From: Pseudanabaena sp. FACHB-1998 | GTDB taxonomy: Bacteria; Cyanobacteriota; Cyanobacteriia; Pseudanabaenales; Pseudanabaenaceae | DNA length: 64,000 bases | Assembly (NCBI RefSeq): GCF_014696355.1 | Contig: NZ_JACJQA010000007.1 | Location: forward strand, 1 to 64,000 | Direction: 5' to 3' | Part shown: positions 26,778 to 34,412 of the stretch, in pieces | How the letters are laid out: the number at the start of each line of letters is the position of its first letter | Numbering within the stretch: position 1 is the stretch's first letter | Notes under the pieces: generated by a model | What the model was told of the DNA's origin: nothing | Databases searched by the model: none | Seen by the model: the letters and a program-made list of their open reading frames with translations, nothing else | Position numbers and translations under genes: made by a program

Positions 26778-26887
26778 TATAGTTACAGTCACTTGCATTA
26801 GGAAAAACTAAAACCCAAGAAGTGAGTGGCGGCGCTTCGCGCCGCCACTCACTTCTTGGGTTTTGTGTCTTAACAAGACTAGCTATA
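26778..26887. repeat. family A palindromic element, copy 5
   Basis: The left end is TATAGTTACAGTCACTTGCA then TTAGGA. The stem is a perfect 26-bp inverted repeat (26810-26835 and 26839-26864, loop TTC). The right end is TCTTAACAAGACTAGCTATA. The end types are swapped relative to copy 4, so the hairpin is flanked by the same two ends in opposite orientation. Confidence 0.85.
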
Positions 26888-26939
26888 CAAAGTGAATAAT
26901 TAGGCGATCGCGGCGAAGCCGCGTAGGTCTAATACGAAT

Positions 26940-26974
26940 TCACTAAAGTGTGACAACACTTTTGCGAATTAAAA
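26940..26974. repeat. family C palindrome, copy 2
   Basis: Imperfect inverted repeat AATTCACTAAAGTGTGACAA ... CTTTTGCGAATT. The central 19 bp are the reverse complement of the core of copy 1 at 20668-20686, and AAAAACCAAG follows, as in copy 1. Confidence 0.5.
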
Positions 26975-27205
26975 ACCAAGCTCAGTAAGGATTTTAAAAG
27001 CACTAGGTGGCATAGCCATTTAGTGCCTTGGTATAATTATTCACAGGGAAGAAGGATTTGAATAATTTTTATATAAATATGTTGAGATGTTAACTTAAGC
27101 CTACCCACATGGGAAGCCTGCATATTTGCCGATCAACGTCGCTCATGATCTCGCTGGTTCTGACTAAGAAGGAAAGGATGTTTTGATATAGATATAGAAT
27201 GAACT

Positions 27206-27865
27206 ATGACCAACGCTGTACCCAACCCTTCCATGTTTACCTTCGCACTGCCCAAAGGCTCACTCTTAAAAGACTCCATCCGCTTACTCCAAGATGTAGG
27301 ACTTGACTTTAGTGTTTTTCTTGATCCTGCCAACCGTCAACTGCAAATTTTAGATCCCACAGGAACCGCTAGAGCCTTACTGGTCAGAGCGCAGGACGTG
27401 CCTGTATATGTGGAATATGGACAAGCCCAAGCGGGCATTGTCGGCGAAGATGTACTGCGTGAAAAAACGCCAAAGGTTGCCAAATTATTAGACTTAGGAT
27501 TCGGTGGTTGTCGGATGTCGATCGCTGTGTCAGGAGAGAGTCGCTATCGATCGCCCCTAGACCTGCCGCCCCATAGCCGCATTGCTTCTAAATATGTCGG
27601 TTGCGCCCGTGCATACTTTGACAGCATTGATTTACCCGTCGAGATTATTCCCCTCTATGGTTCCGTCGAGCTTGGACCCATTACGGGCATGGCTGAGGCG
27701 ATCGTCGATTTAGTTTCTACGGGCAAAACTTTAAAGGATAACGGACTGATTGAAATTGAAGTGTTGTATTACAGTACCGCCAGATTAATTGCCCATCCCC
27801 TTAGTTATCGCTTGTATAGCGATCGCTTTAGCGAACTAATGGACAAGATGCAAGTAAAGGCATAA
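27206..27865 (+). CDS. hisG: ATP phosphoribosyltransferase, short form
   Basis: A 219-residue catalytic subunit of the first step of histidine synthesis (ATP + PRPP to phosphoribosyl-ATP). It begins [18 protein letters not shown]. It contains [25 protein letters not shown] and the PRPP-binding segment [19 protein letters not shown]. The length is that of the short form, which lacks the C-terminal regulatory domain and needs HisZ; hisZ is not in this window. It is convergent with prk and shares its terminator. Confidence 0.95.
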   Translation: MTNAVPNPSMFTFALPKGSLLKDSIRLLQDVGLDFSVFLDPANRQLQILDPTGTARALLVRAQDVPVYVEYGQAQAGIVGEDVLREKTPKVAKLLDLGFGGCRMSIAVSGESRYRSPLDLPPHSRIASKYVGCARAYFDSIDLPVEIIPLYGSVELGPITGMAEAIVDLVSTGKTLKDNGLIEIEVLYYSTARLIAHPLSYRLYSDRFSELMDKMQVKA

Positions 27866-27899
27866 AAAAAGGGCGCTTAGCGCCCTTTTTTTATGCCTT
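27857..27899. terminator. bidirectional terminator of hisG and prk
   Basis: 20-bp arms (27857-27876 and 27880-27899) with a GC core GGGCGC and seven A/T on each side, a textbook bidirectional rho-independent terminator. Both stop codons lie in the structure. Confidence 0.9.
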
Positions 27900-28796
27900 A
27901 AGCTTTTTCGATTCAGCTACGAGCGACTCGATTAATGGATTCAAAATTAACTCCATCGCAAAGCCCATCTTGCCACCCGGTACGACCAAAGTGGTATGAC
28001 GAGACATGAAGGAATCATGAATCATGTCTAGCAAATAACGGAAGTCAATTTGGAACTTCTCACGGAAAACACGATTGGTGTGGATAATTACAAAGCTTTC
28101 ATCAAGAGTGGGAATGTCGCGAGTAATGAAAGGATTGGAAGTATCAACAGTAGGAACGCGCTGGAAGTTAATGTGAGTATTCGAGAACTGAGGCGCAATG
28201 TAATTTACATAGTCTGGCATCCGACGCAAAATTGTATCGACGATCGCTTCAGCACTATAGCCACGCTCGGCATTATCACGATGAATTTTTTGAATCCATT
28301 CCAAGTTCACAATCGGAACCACACCCACCAACAAATCAACATACTGAGCAAGGTTAATATCTTCGGCAACTACACCACCATGCAAACCTTCGTAAAAAAG
28401 CACATCTGTGCCAGATTCAATGCTTTCCCAAGGAGTAAATTCGCCAGGTTGATTATTTGTACCTAAACGACCATTGTGATGTGTAGCTTCTTCAGGGCTG
28501 TGTAGGTAGTAGCGTCTTTGACCATTACCAGTTTCACCATATTCATGAAACAGGGCTTCAAGCTTATCTAAGAGGTTAGCATTCAACCCAAAATGGCTGA
28601 GACTACGACCTTCAGCCGCCGCTTGCTTCATGGCTTCGCGCATTTCTACGCGGTTGAACTTATGGTAGCTATCACCTTCGATAACGGCTGCTTTGATATC
28701 TTCCAATCTGAAAATATGTTCAAAGGCTCGCTTAACGGTACTAGTACCTGCACCCGATGAACCTGTTACTGCAATAACTGGATGTTTTTTAGACAA
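27891..28796 (-). CDS. prk: phosphoribulokinase, class I (proteobacterial type)
   Basis: A 301-residue ATP-dependent kinase making ribulose-1,5-bisphosphate. The sequence follows the octameric class I enzyme of purple bacteria: SKKHPVIAVTGSSGAGTST with the P-loop at 12-20 (Thr replacing the usual Lys), VIEGDSYHKFNR, LFYEGLHGGVV, VNLEWIQKIHRD, and TNFQRVP-type NTHINFQRVPTVDTSNPF. It lacks the Cys-containing N-terminus of the 330-residue, CP12-regulated class II enzyme that cyanobacteria normally use in the Calvin cycle, so it is probably an extra, differently regulated copy. The start is TTG at 28796, with an excellent AAGGAG seven bases upstream; no in-frame ATG fits. Confidence 0.92.
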   Translation of the reverse strand: MSKKHPVIAVTGSSGAGTSTVKRAFEHIFRLEDIKAAVIEGDSYHKFNRVEMREAMKQAAAEGRSLSHFGLNANLLDKLEALFHEYGETGNGQRRYYLHSPEEATHHNGRLGTNNQPGEFTPWESIESGTDVLFYEGLHGGVVAEDINLAQYVDLLVGVVPIVNLEWIQKIHRDNAERGYSAEAIVDTILRRMPDYVNYIAPQFSNTHINFQRVPTVDTSNPFITRDIPTLDESFVIIHTNRVFREKFQIDFRYLLDMIHDSFMSRHTTLVVPGGKMGFAMELILNPLIESLVAESKKLKA

Positions 28797-29041
28797 ATTT
28801 TTTCTCCTTAAAGTTATTTTAATTAATGTGTTTTGATTAACGTGATGGCGATCGCTCGCTGCCCAAAAATCACAAAAAATATTAAAACTACTATACCGTT
28901 GTATCTACCTTTATATATACAGCAGTGCGAAATGAGTTGTGAGAGGCGCACCTTGCGGGTGGGACTCACACACTCTTAAAAGCTATAGTAGTGTTGCCCC
29001 GCCGAAGGTAGCAACACTCATTTAAGGCAAAACTTGAAGAC

Positions 29042-30040
29042 ATGGCTGAGCCGCTATCCCAAAAACTTATACAACCTTTAATGGTTGGCAATGTCGCCCT
29101 TAAAAGTCGGGTACTACAATCGCCTTTATCGGGAGTGACGGATTTAGTGTTTCGGCGGTTGGTGCGGCGCTATGCCCCAGACTCAATGCTCTACACCGAG
29201 ATGATCAGCGCAACGGATCTGCATCACAGGTCGGCTTTGCCCAAGCTCATGGAGATTGATCGCCACGAAACCCCGATCAGCATTCAGCTTTTTGATTGTC
29301 GTCCTGATTTTCTTGCCGAAGCAGCCCAAAAAGCAGTATTAGAGGGAGCCGACACCGTAGACATTAATATGGGTTGTCCTGTCAATAAAATCACAAAAAA
29401 GGGCGGTGGCTCATCCCTATTACGTCAACCCGAATTAGCCGAGCAAATAGTGCGATCGGTGGTCGAGGCGATCGATATTCCCGTCACCGTAAAAACTCGC
29501 ATTGGTTGGGATGACAACGAAATTACGATCTTAGATTTTGCTAAACGCATGGAGGATGCAGGAGCCAAGATGATTACTGTCCATGCGAGAACGCGATCGC
29601 AGGGCTATACGGGTCAGGCTAAGTGGGAATGGATTCGCAAAGTTAAAGAAGTACTGACGATTCCTGTAATTGCCAATGGTGATATTTTTTCCGTTGAGGC
29701 GGCGATCGCCTGTTTAGAGCAAACGGGAGCCGATGGCGTGATGTGTTCGCGTGGGACTTTGGGCTATCCATTTTTGGTGGGACAGGTGGATTATTTTTTA
29801 AAGACAGGTGAACGTTTGCCTGACCCTTCACCAATTGAATGTTTAGAAGTCGCGAAAGAGCATTTACAAGGGCTATGGGATTACAAAGGCATACGCGGCA
29901 TTAGGCAATCCCGCAAGCACATGACTTGGTATGCGAGGGGTTTTGCAGGAGCAGCGGTGTTGCGCGATCGCCTCTGTCGAATTGAGTCATTGCAAGATGG
30001 TCTGGATTGTCTAGATGGTGCGATCGAGGATCTATTTTGA
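29042..30040 (+). CDS. dus: tRNA-dihydrouridine synthase
   Basis: A 332-residue FMN enzyme reducing uridines in tRNA D-loops. It has a TIM barrel with SPLSGVTDLVFRRL at the N-terminus, VDINMGCPVNKITKKGGGSSLL carrying the catalytic Cys112, VKTRIGWDD, TVHARTRSQGYTG and ANGDIFS. The C-terminal helical domain ends RLCRIESLQDGLDCLDGA. The last 76 bp are noteworthy: bases 29964-30030 recur at 34444-34510. The stop overlaps the convergent trypco1 stop by 9 bp. The subfamily (DusA/B/C) cannot be set with certainty; it resembles DusB. Confidence 0.93.
   Translation: MAEPLSQKLIQPLMVGNVALKSRVLQSPLSGVTDLVFRRLVRRYAPDSMLYTEMISATDLHHRSALPKLMEIDRHETPISIQLFDCRPDFLAEAAQKAVLEGADTVDINMGCPVNKITKKGGGSSLLRQPELAEQIVRSVVEAIDIPVTVKTRIGWDDNEITILDFAKRMEDAGAKMITVHARTRSQGYTGQAKWEWIRKVKEVLTIPVIANGDIFSVEAAIACLEQTGADGVMCSRGTLGYPFLVGQVDYFLKTGERLPDPSPIECLEVAKEHLQGLWDYKGIRGIRQSRKHMTWYARGFAGAAVLRDRLCRIESLQDGLDCLDGAIEDLF
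29964..30030 (+). repeat. left copy of the 67-bp dus-end direct repeat
   Basis: 61 of 67 positions are identical to 34444-34510, same orientation; mismatches are at 29980, 30001, 30002, 30019, 30024 and 30027. It lies within the dus coding sequence and codes for DRLCRIESLQDG and following residues. The repeat brackets the trypco1/caspase/toxin-antitoxin segment. Confidence 0.85.
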
Positions 30041-30370
30041 TGGAAATTTGCATTCTACTTGAATCTCGAAATTACTTTCGGCAGAGCCTTCGGTGAGCAT
30101 GGGAATACCTGCTTTACCGCCAATTTTGAGACTGAATTTGAGGGTGATTTTATCGACTTCAACGGTGCTAAGGTTGCGAAATGCGCCGATCGCGTAGGTG
30201 GTGTAGCCGCGAATGGTGCTATGCACTTTTTGGAGATCGACAGGAGTTAAGTCTGCCGAGCGATAACCTTCTTCGTCATCAGGTTCGTCAAGCTGTTCTT
30301 TAGGAGCTATATAAATTGAAAATTCTTCGCCATTTTCATCTTTGACTACTAGTTGTTGCACTTCTGACAT
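30032..30370 (-). CDS. trypco1-domain protein (CU044_2847 family)
   Basis: A 112-residue small beta-rich protein. The N-terminus VQQLVVKDENGEEFSIYI and the C-terminal half DKITLKFSLKIGGKAGI ... AESNFEIQVECKF match the trypsin-co-occurring domain 1. That domain is found beside or fused to trypsins, caspases and STAND NTPases in predicted prokaryotic conflict systems. The frame is open further upstream, but I place the start at ATG 30370 because the homology begins there. It is divergent from the caspase-STAND gene across 72 bp with a shared dyad, so the two are probably one system. Its stop overlaps dus by 9 bp, as expected at an insertion boundary. Confidence 0.82.
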   Translation of the reverse strand: MSEVQQLVVKDENGEEFSIYIAPKEQLDEPDDEEGYRSADLTPVDLQKVHSTIRGYTTYAIGAFRNLSTVEVDKITLKFSLKIGGKAGIPMLTEGSAESNFEIQVECKFPSK

Positions 30371-30383
30371 CTTAACTACACCT

Positions 30384-30399
30384 AACAATCGTGATTGTT
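30384..30399. promoter_or_regulatory. 16-bp dyad between divergent conflict-system genes
   Basis: The perfect inverted repeat AACAATC-GT-GATTGTT is 14 bp upstream of the trypco1 start and 44 bp upstream of the caspase gene start, with TATAAA just to its right. The position suits an operator controlling both genes. No regulator gene is in the island, so the binder is unknown. Confidence 0.5.
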
Positions 30400-30442
30400 G
30401 TATAAATATACATGATCGCCCGAACTCCAATTTTAAAAAATT

Positions 30443-33244
30443 ATGGCTAAAGTTGCGCTTGTAATTGGTGTTGCGCGTTATGGCAATTTTAATAATCTTG
30501 AAAAAACTGCTAACGATGCAGGGGCGATCGCGGAGATATTTGAACAAGATGGCAATTATGTGATTGAGCCATTACCCCGCAAGCTAGATGCGAATAATGA
30601 AAGTCGTTATGAGTTCGATGCTGATCCGAAGAAAGAGGTTAAATATAAAGATCTGCTGGCTAAGATTAAACATTTTTTAGGGGAACAAGCAAAAGGGAAA
30701 GATGCACTGATCTATTTTGCGGGGCATGGGTTTGTTGCCAAAAATGATGCAGATGATGATATTGGCTTTTTTGCCGCTACGGATTCTAGCAAGGACGGAC
30801 AGAATAGTTTGAGTTTTGATATTTTCACTACGCTAGTGGCAAAATCGGAACTAAAGAGTTTGGTAGTATTGCTGGATTGCTGTAATGCGGGGAATCTATT
30901 GGAACGCAGTCAATATCAGGGGATGCAGAAGGTATTCAATGAGAAGAATTATTATTTGATGGCGGCTTGTCAGGGTTCGGAACGGGCTAGGGAAGGTAAG
31001 GAGCATGGTATTTTTACCGCTGGAATTTTGAATGTTTTACAGGCAAAAATAAAGGAAGGGGAAAGAATCGATTTGGATCTTTTATTTAGTGAGGTGTCTA
31101 AGCAACTACAACAAAGTGGTCAGGAAGTAATTCGCACGGCGGGAGGTGGCGCGATTATTTTGATTGAGAAGGCGAGGGGGAATGTTGCGCCTGTAGTTGA
31201 TGAAACTTGTCCTTATGTGGGGTTGAATGCTTTTGACCAAAACACAGCCAAGTACTTTTGTGGTCGAGATAGTCAGATTGATTTGTTGTTGAGAAAGATC
31301 GAAGCATCGCGGTTTGTGCCTGTGATTGGGGCATCGGGTAGCGGTAAATCATCGCTGGTGAGGGCGGGTTTGATGCCAGCGTTGAAAGAACAAGGTTGGT
31401 GCGTCTTGCCGCCGATTAAGCCTTGGTTCAATCCATTAATGCTCTTAAAACAAGCTTTAGTTGAGCAGTTTTATAAGTTGCCGACAGAAATTAAGAAGGC
31501 TTATGCAAAATTGGAAAGTGAAGGTTTAAATGCGATTTTGCCTGAACGATCGCCGCGAGTTTTGCTGGTAGTGGATCAGTTTGAGGAGTTATTTACAGTT
31601 TGTACCAACGAGCAGGAGCGTCAAGAGTTTATACGGTTACTGGCGGAAGGAGCCGATCACGAGGGACGTTTGACGATCGCCACGACGATGAGGGCAGATT
31701 TTGTGGAGCAAGCCTTGCAATATCCTGCTTTGGCAAAGTTGATTCAACGCGATCGCGCCTTTTGGTTAGTGCCATTAGAGCCATCGGAACTTAGGGATGC
31801 GATCGCTGAGCCTGCAAGAATGCAAGGCTGCGAACTAGCCGAAGGTTTGCTAGAGGTGATTTGTCAGGATGTGGAAGCGGAGAAAAATAGTTTGCCGTTA
31901 TTGGAGTTTGCGCTGACGGAGCTATGGGAAAAACGCGATCGCCAAAAGCATCGATTGACTTTAACGGCTTATGCCGAGATGGGTAAGTTGCGCGGCGCGT
32001 TGGATCGCCATGCTAAGCAGTTGTATGAGGGATTGTCATCGGATTTGGAACGCAATTGGACGAGGCGGTTATTTTTGCAATTGGTGCGGACGGGGCAGGA
32101 TGTCAGGGATACGCGGCAGCGTCAAGCCAAACAGTTTTTGTTAGAGATGGCGCGATCGGAGGAGGATCGAGAGGCGATCGCGAATTTATTAGAAGTTTTT
32201 GCGGGGGCTGAGGGGCGACTGTTGACGATGGGTGAGGAGAATAATGTTGCTTTTATGGATTTGGCGCATGAAGCGCTGATCGATGGTTGGCAAATGTTTA
32301 AGGAATGGCGATCACAGGATCGTGATTTGCGAAGACTTTGCGATCTCGTGAAGGATAATTTTCAGGGATTTAATAACGCTAAAGAAGAAGATAAAGATAA
32401 GTTTCTATTATCTGAGGGGGTGATTGCTCAAATTGAGGAAAAGGGAACGGCGATTAATGATTACCCATTACCCGAAGAATTTGTGCAGCGCAGTCGTTAT
32501 AAATATAAGCCTTGGCTCGATCCTGCGAATTTCCCTGAAATGGTGGATATTCCTAGTGGTACGTTTTGGATGGGATCGCCTGAAGGGAAAGGCGATGACG
32601 ATGAGAAACCCTATCACCAAGTTACGGTAAAAGCGTTTCAGATGGGCAAGTATCTGGTCACTCAGGCTCAATGGCGGACGGTGGCGATGTCACCCAAGGT
32701 GGCGATCGATTTGATTTTAAATCCTTCTTATTATCGCGGTGAAGATTGCCCAGTTGAAAAGGTGAATTGGTACGAGGCTCAAGAATTTTGTGCGCGGCTG
32801 TCAAGTTTGACAGGAGAGAGCTATCGGCTCCCTAGCGAGGCAGAATGGGAATATGCCTGTCGCGCTGGATTAGAAGAATATATGGAATATTGCTTTGGTG
32901 GTGATGCAGATCAACTTGGAGAATATGCTTGGTATGACAAAAATAGTGAACGCAAAACCCATCCTGTGGGACAGAAATTACCTAATGCTTGGGGACTTTA
33001 TGATCTCCATGGCAATGTTTGGGAATGGTGTGCCGATGATTGGTATGACAGTTATGAAGGAACGCCAATAGGTTCACAGAATTGGATAAAAGATATTAAG
33101 AATTATAAAGAGGGCGACGGAACGACAAAATCTCAGCGTGGCGGCTCATGGTTCAGCAACGCTTACAATTGTCGCTCAGCAAATCGCAATAGGAGCTTTA
33201 CAGATCATCGCGACTATTACCTCGGTTTTCGCGTTATTCTCTAA
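30443..33244 (+). CDS. caspase-like protease / nSTAND1 NTPase / FGE-sulfatase-fold fusion
   Basis: A 933-residue predicted immune-type effector. Residues 1-235 are a C14 caspase/metacaspase fold: ALVIGVARYGN, YFAGHGF with H95, and LLDCCNAG with catalytic C147. Residues about 255-640 are an nSTAND1 NTPase: CPYVGLNAF, FCGRDSQI, Walker A GASGSGKSS, Walker B LLVVDQFEELF, then RLLTMGEENNVAFMDLAHEALI. Residues about 690-933 are an FGE-sulfatase (C-type-lectin-like) domain: DIPSGTFWMGSPEG, YRLPSEAEWEYACRAG, HGNVWEWCADDWYD, RGGSWFSNAYNCRSANR and a final GFRVIL. The likely logic is recognition by the FGE domain, switching by STAND and cleavage by the caspase. HIP1 octamers inside the gene suggest long residence in cyanobacteria. 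Confidence 0.92.
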   Translation: MAKVALVIGVARYGNFNNLEKTANDAGAIAEIFEQDGNYVIEPLPRKLDANNESRYEFDADPKKEVKYKDLLAKIKHFLGEQAKGKDALIYFAGHGFVAKNDADDDIGFFAATDSSKDGQNSLSFDIFTTLVAKSELKSLVVLLDCCNAGNLLERSQYQGMQKVFNEKNYYLMAACQGSERAREGKEHGIFTAGILNVLQAKIKEGERIDLDLLFSEVSKQLQQSGQEVIRTAGGGAIILIEKARGNVAPVVDETCPYVGLNAFDQNTAKYFCGRDSQIDLLLRKIEASRFVPVIGASGSGKSSLVRAGLMPALKEQGWCVLPPIKPWFNPLMLLKQALVEQFYKLPTEIKKAYAKLESEGLNAILPERSPRVLLVVDQFEELFTVCTNEQERQEFIRLLAEGADHEGRLTIATTMRADFVEQALQYPALAKLIQRDRAFWLVPLEPSELRDAIAEPARMQGCELAEGLLEVICQDVEAEKNSLPLLEFALTELWEKRDRQKHRLTLTAYAEMGKLRGALDRHAKQLYEGLSSDLERNWTRRLFLQLVRTGQDVRDTRQRQAKQFLLEMARSEEDREAIANLLEVFAGAEGRLLTMGEENNVAFMDLAHEALIDGWQMFKEWRSQDRDLRRLCDLVKDNFQGFNNAKEEDKDKFLLSEGVIAQIEEKGTAINDYPLPEEFVQRSRYKYKPWLDPANFPEMVDIPSGTFWMGSPEGKGDDDEKPYHQVTVKAFQMGKYLVTQAQWRTVAMSPKVAIDLILNPSYYRGEDCPVEKVNWYEAQEFCARLSSLTGESYRLPSEAEWEYACRAGLEEYMEYCFGGDADQLGEYAWYDKNSERKTHPVGQKLPNAWGLYDLHGNVWEWCADDWYDSYEGTPIGSQNWIKDIKNYKEGDGTTKSQRGGSWFSNAYNCRSANRNRSFTDHRDYYLGFRVIL

Positions 33245-33695
33245 ATTCTTTCTTGCGTAAGGACTTTTTCTCTTCTGTTTTTTTCCTCCTTTCCCCTTCT
33301 TTGCATTTTTTCCTTCTTTATCCTTATTCGTTGCTAGGTAGTCAAATTTTTTTAACAATCCATTCATAAAATTTATTCCCAGAACCTTCTATTTGCCATT
33401 TAAAACAAAATTGGTAGGGGCGATGCCCCCGTGCTCGCCCTTCTGTCGCAGATCACAAACCATTTTTATAGGCGGTGACAATTTCCAAATCCAACGACAA
33501 AATTGCTATCGCCACCAATTTTTATCAATAGCGATGAAGCATGGGAGATATGTCTGGAACAAGGAAAAAGTAGAAAGGTAAAAGGAAAAAAGAGGGGTTT
33601 CTAGAGATCGCTTTGTGGACAAGATTGAGCTTAATGATGCTGATAGCGATCGGCTTATTTATAGAAGACTTAAATAATGGAGCAAAATACGATTT
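33245..33695. other. gene-poor stretch inside the island
   Basis: No intact gene. It starts with a pyrimidine-rich run (33260-33330). Then comes a GGTAGGGGCGATGCCCCCGT sequence (33412-33431) of a type dispersed in cyanobacterial genomes. A short open frame follows on plus, ending RFVDKIELNDADSDRLIYRR (stop at 33675-33677), which looks like a coding relic. No reverse transcriptase or template repeat is seen. Confidence 0.5.
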
Positions 33696-34071
33696 CTAAA
33701 TTTCTGATTGCTCTTGTTGCTGCTTAAATGCCTCAACAATTTCTTCAATCTCCGTAGTAGAGATACTTGATTGATCAGATTTAGCATACATAAATGGCTA
33801 ACAAGATAATCCTAGTGGTCGTTTTAACGTGATAAATGAGTCGATAGCCACCACTTTTCCCCTTTTGAATATCGCTATTCTTGACACGCACTTTAAAAAC
33901 AACGATATTTAACCCCGACAGGCGATCGCCTAATACTTCTCCAGCCTGTAACTGCTCGATCACAGGTTGTATATCTGAGCGAATTTTACGATAGCGTTTA
34001 AATAGAATCCGAAACTGCCTCTCAAAGTTTCCAGAAGTTTCAACTTGAACAATAGGCTGATCAGTTTCCAT
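33696..34071 (-). pseudogene. RelE/ParE-like toxin, frameshifted by a TATG duplication
   Basis: The frame from 34071 codes for a RelE/HigB-type mRNA interferase-like toxin (RQFRILFKRYRKIRSDIQPVIEQL, GDRLSG, KVRVKNSDIQKGKSGGYRLIYH, IILLAIY). It stops at 33781 after AIYVC. Removing one unit of the tandem TATG-TATG at this point restores AIYAKSDQSSISTTEIEEIV and a stop at 33696-33698, giving about 123 residues, the usual C-terminus of this family. So the gene carries a 4-bp duplication and frameshift, and the last 29 residues are lost or replaced. The truncated 96-residue product may be inactive, or this may be a sequencing error. It overlaps its antitoxin by 11 bp. Confidence 0.75.
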
Positions 34072-34327
34072 CCAGACTATCCCAAAGTTGAGAAATTGGT
34101 TTGGTTTGTCCAGTCTTTACCTCATGCAATGCTCTATGAAGACTAGCTGCAATTTGCGATGGACTTGGATCGAAGACTTCATTCTGCTCTTCCAAATTAA
34201 TATCTAGCAACTCTTCAATCAAAACAATGACTCGAACTTGCGGCTGCTTCGGTAAATTTTTTAGATGTTTGGGCAGTTCGAGTTTCCCATCAGGCGTAAT
34301 CGTAGTAGAAAATTCGTAGGCTTTCAT
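34061..34327 (-). CDS. type II antitoxin of the RelE-like toxin
   Basis: An 88-residue first gene of the toxin-antitoxin operon. The N-terminal part (MKAYEFSTTITPDGKLELPK) has the look of a short DNA-binding beta segment of AbrB-like or small antitoxin type. The C-terminal helices (PSPSQIAASLHRALHEVKTG, SQLWDSL) match the toxin-wrapping tail of RelB-like antitoxins. It ends overlapping the toxin start by 11 bp, the usual coupled arrangement. The antitoxin is intact while the toxin is frameshifted. Confidence 0.75.
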   Translation of the reverse strand: MKAYEFSTTITPDGKLELPKHLKNLPKQPQVRVIVLIEELLDINLEEQNEVFDPSPSQIAASLHRALHEVKTGQTKPISQLWDSLDGN

Positions 34328-34412
34328 AGTTTTATTACGACAGATAATTTCAGTATAAAAATAAAATCAGTATCGAGCAAAAATCTTAAGATATTTATTA
34401 TTTTAAATTAGC

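Larger units (their letters stand above)
26663..27205. other. long intergenic region with families A and C repeats
   Basis: A 543-bp space between divergent genes. It contains family A copy 5 (26778-26887) and the family C palindrome (about 26940-26974). Then come AT-rich sequence and a non-repetitive stretch 27090-27200 (ACCCACATGGGAAGCC, AAGAAGGAAAGGATG) that is probably the hisG leader. I looked for a riboswitch or Yfr-type RNA there and could not support one. Confidence 0.5.

Noticed and set aside
27090-27200. Riboswitch or small RNA in the hisG leader
   Set aside because: The sequence is distinct from its surroundings, but I could not draw a conserved fold or match a known motif.
28050-28466. 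Plus-strand 138-codon frame inside prk
   Set aside because: It is fully antisense to a well-conserved enzyme gene, with no start signal.
30032-30547. Longer start for trypco1 at 30547
   Set aside because: The extra 59 residues have no domain character, run through the divergent promoter and into the caspase gene start; ATG 30370 begins the recognised domain.
33245-33695. DGR template repeat or reverse transcriptase downstream of the caspase gene
   Set aside because: No sequence resembling the FGE 3' end and no reverse-transcriptase motif is present; only a short coding relic is seen.
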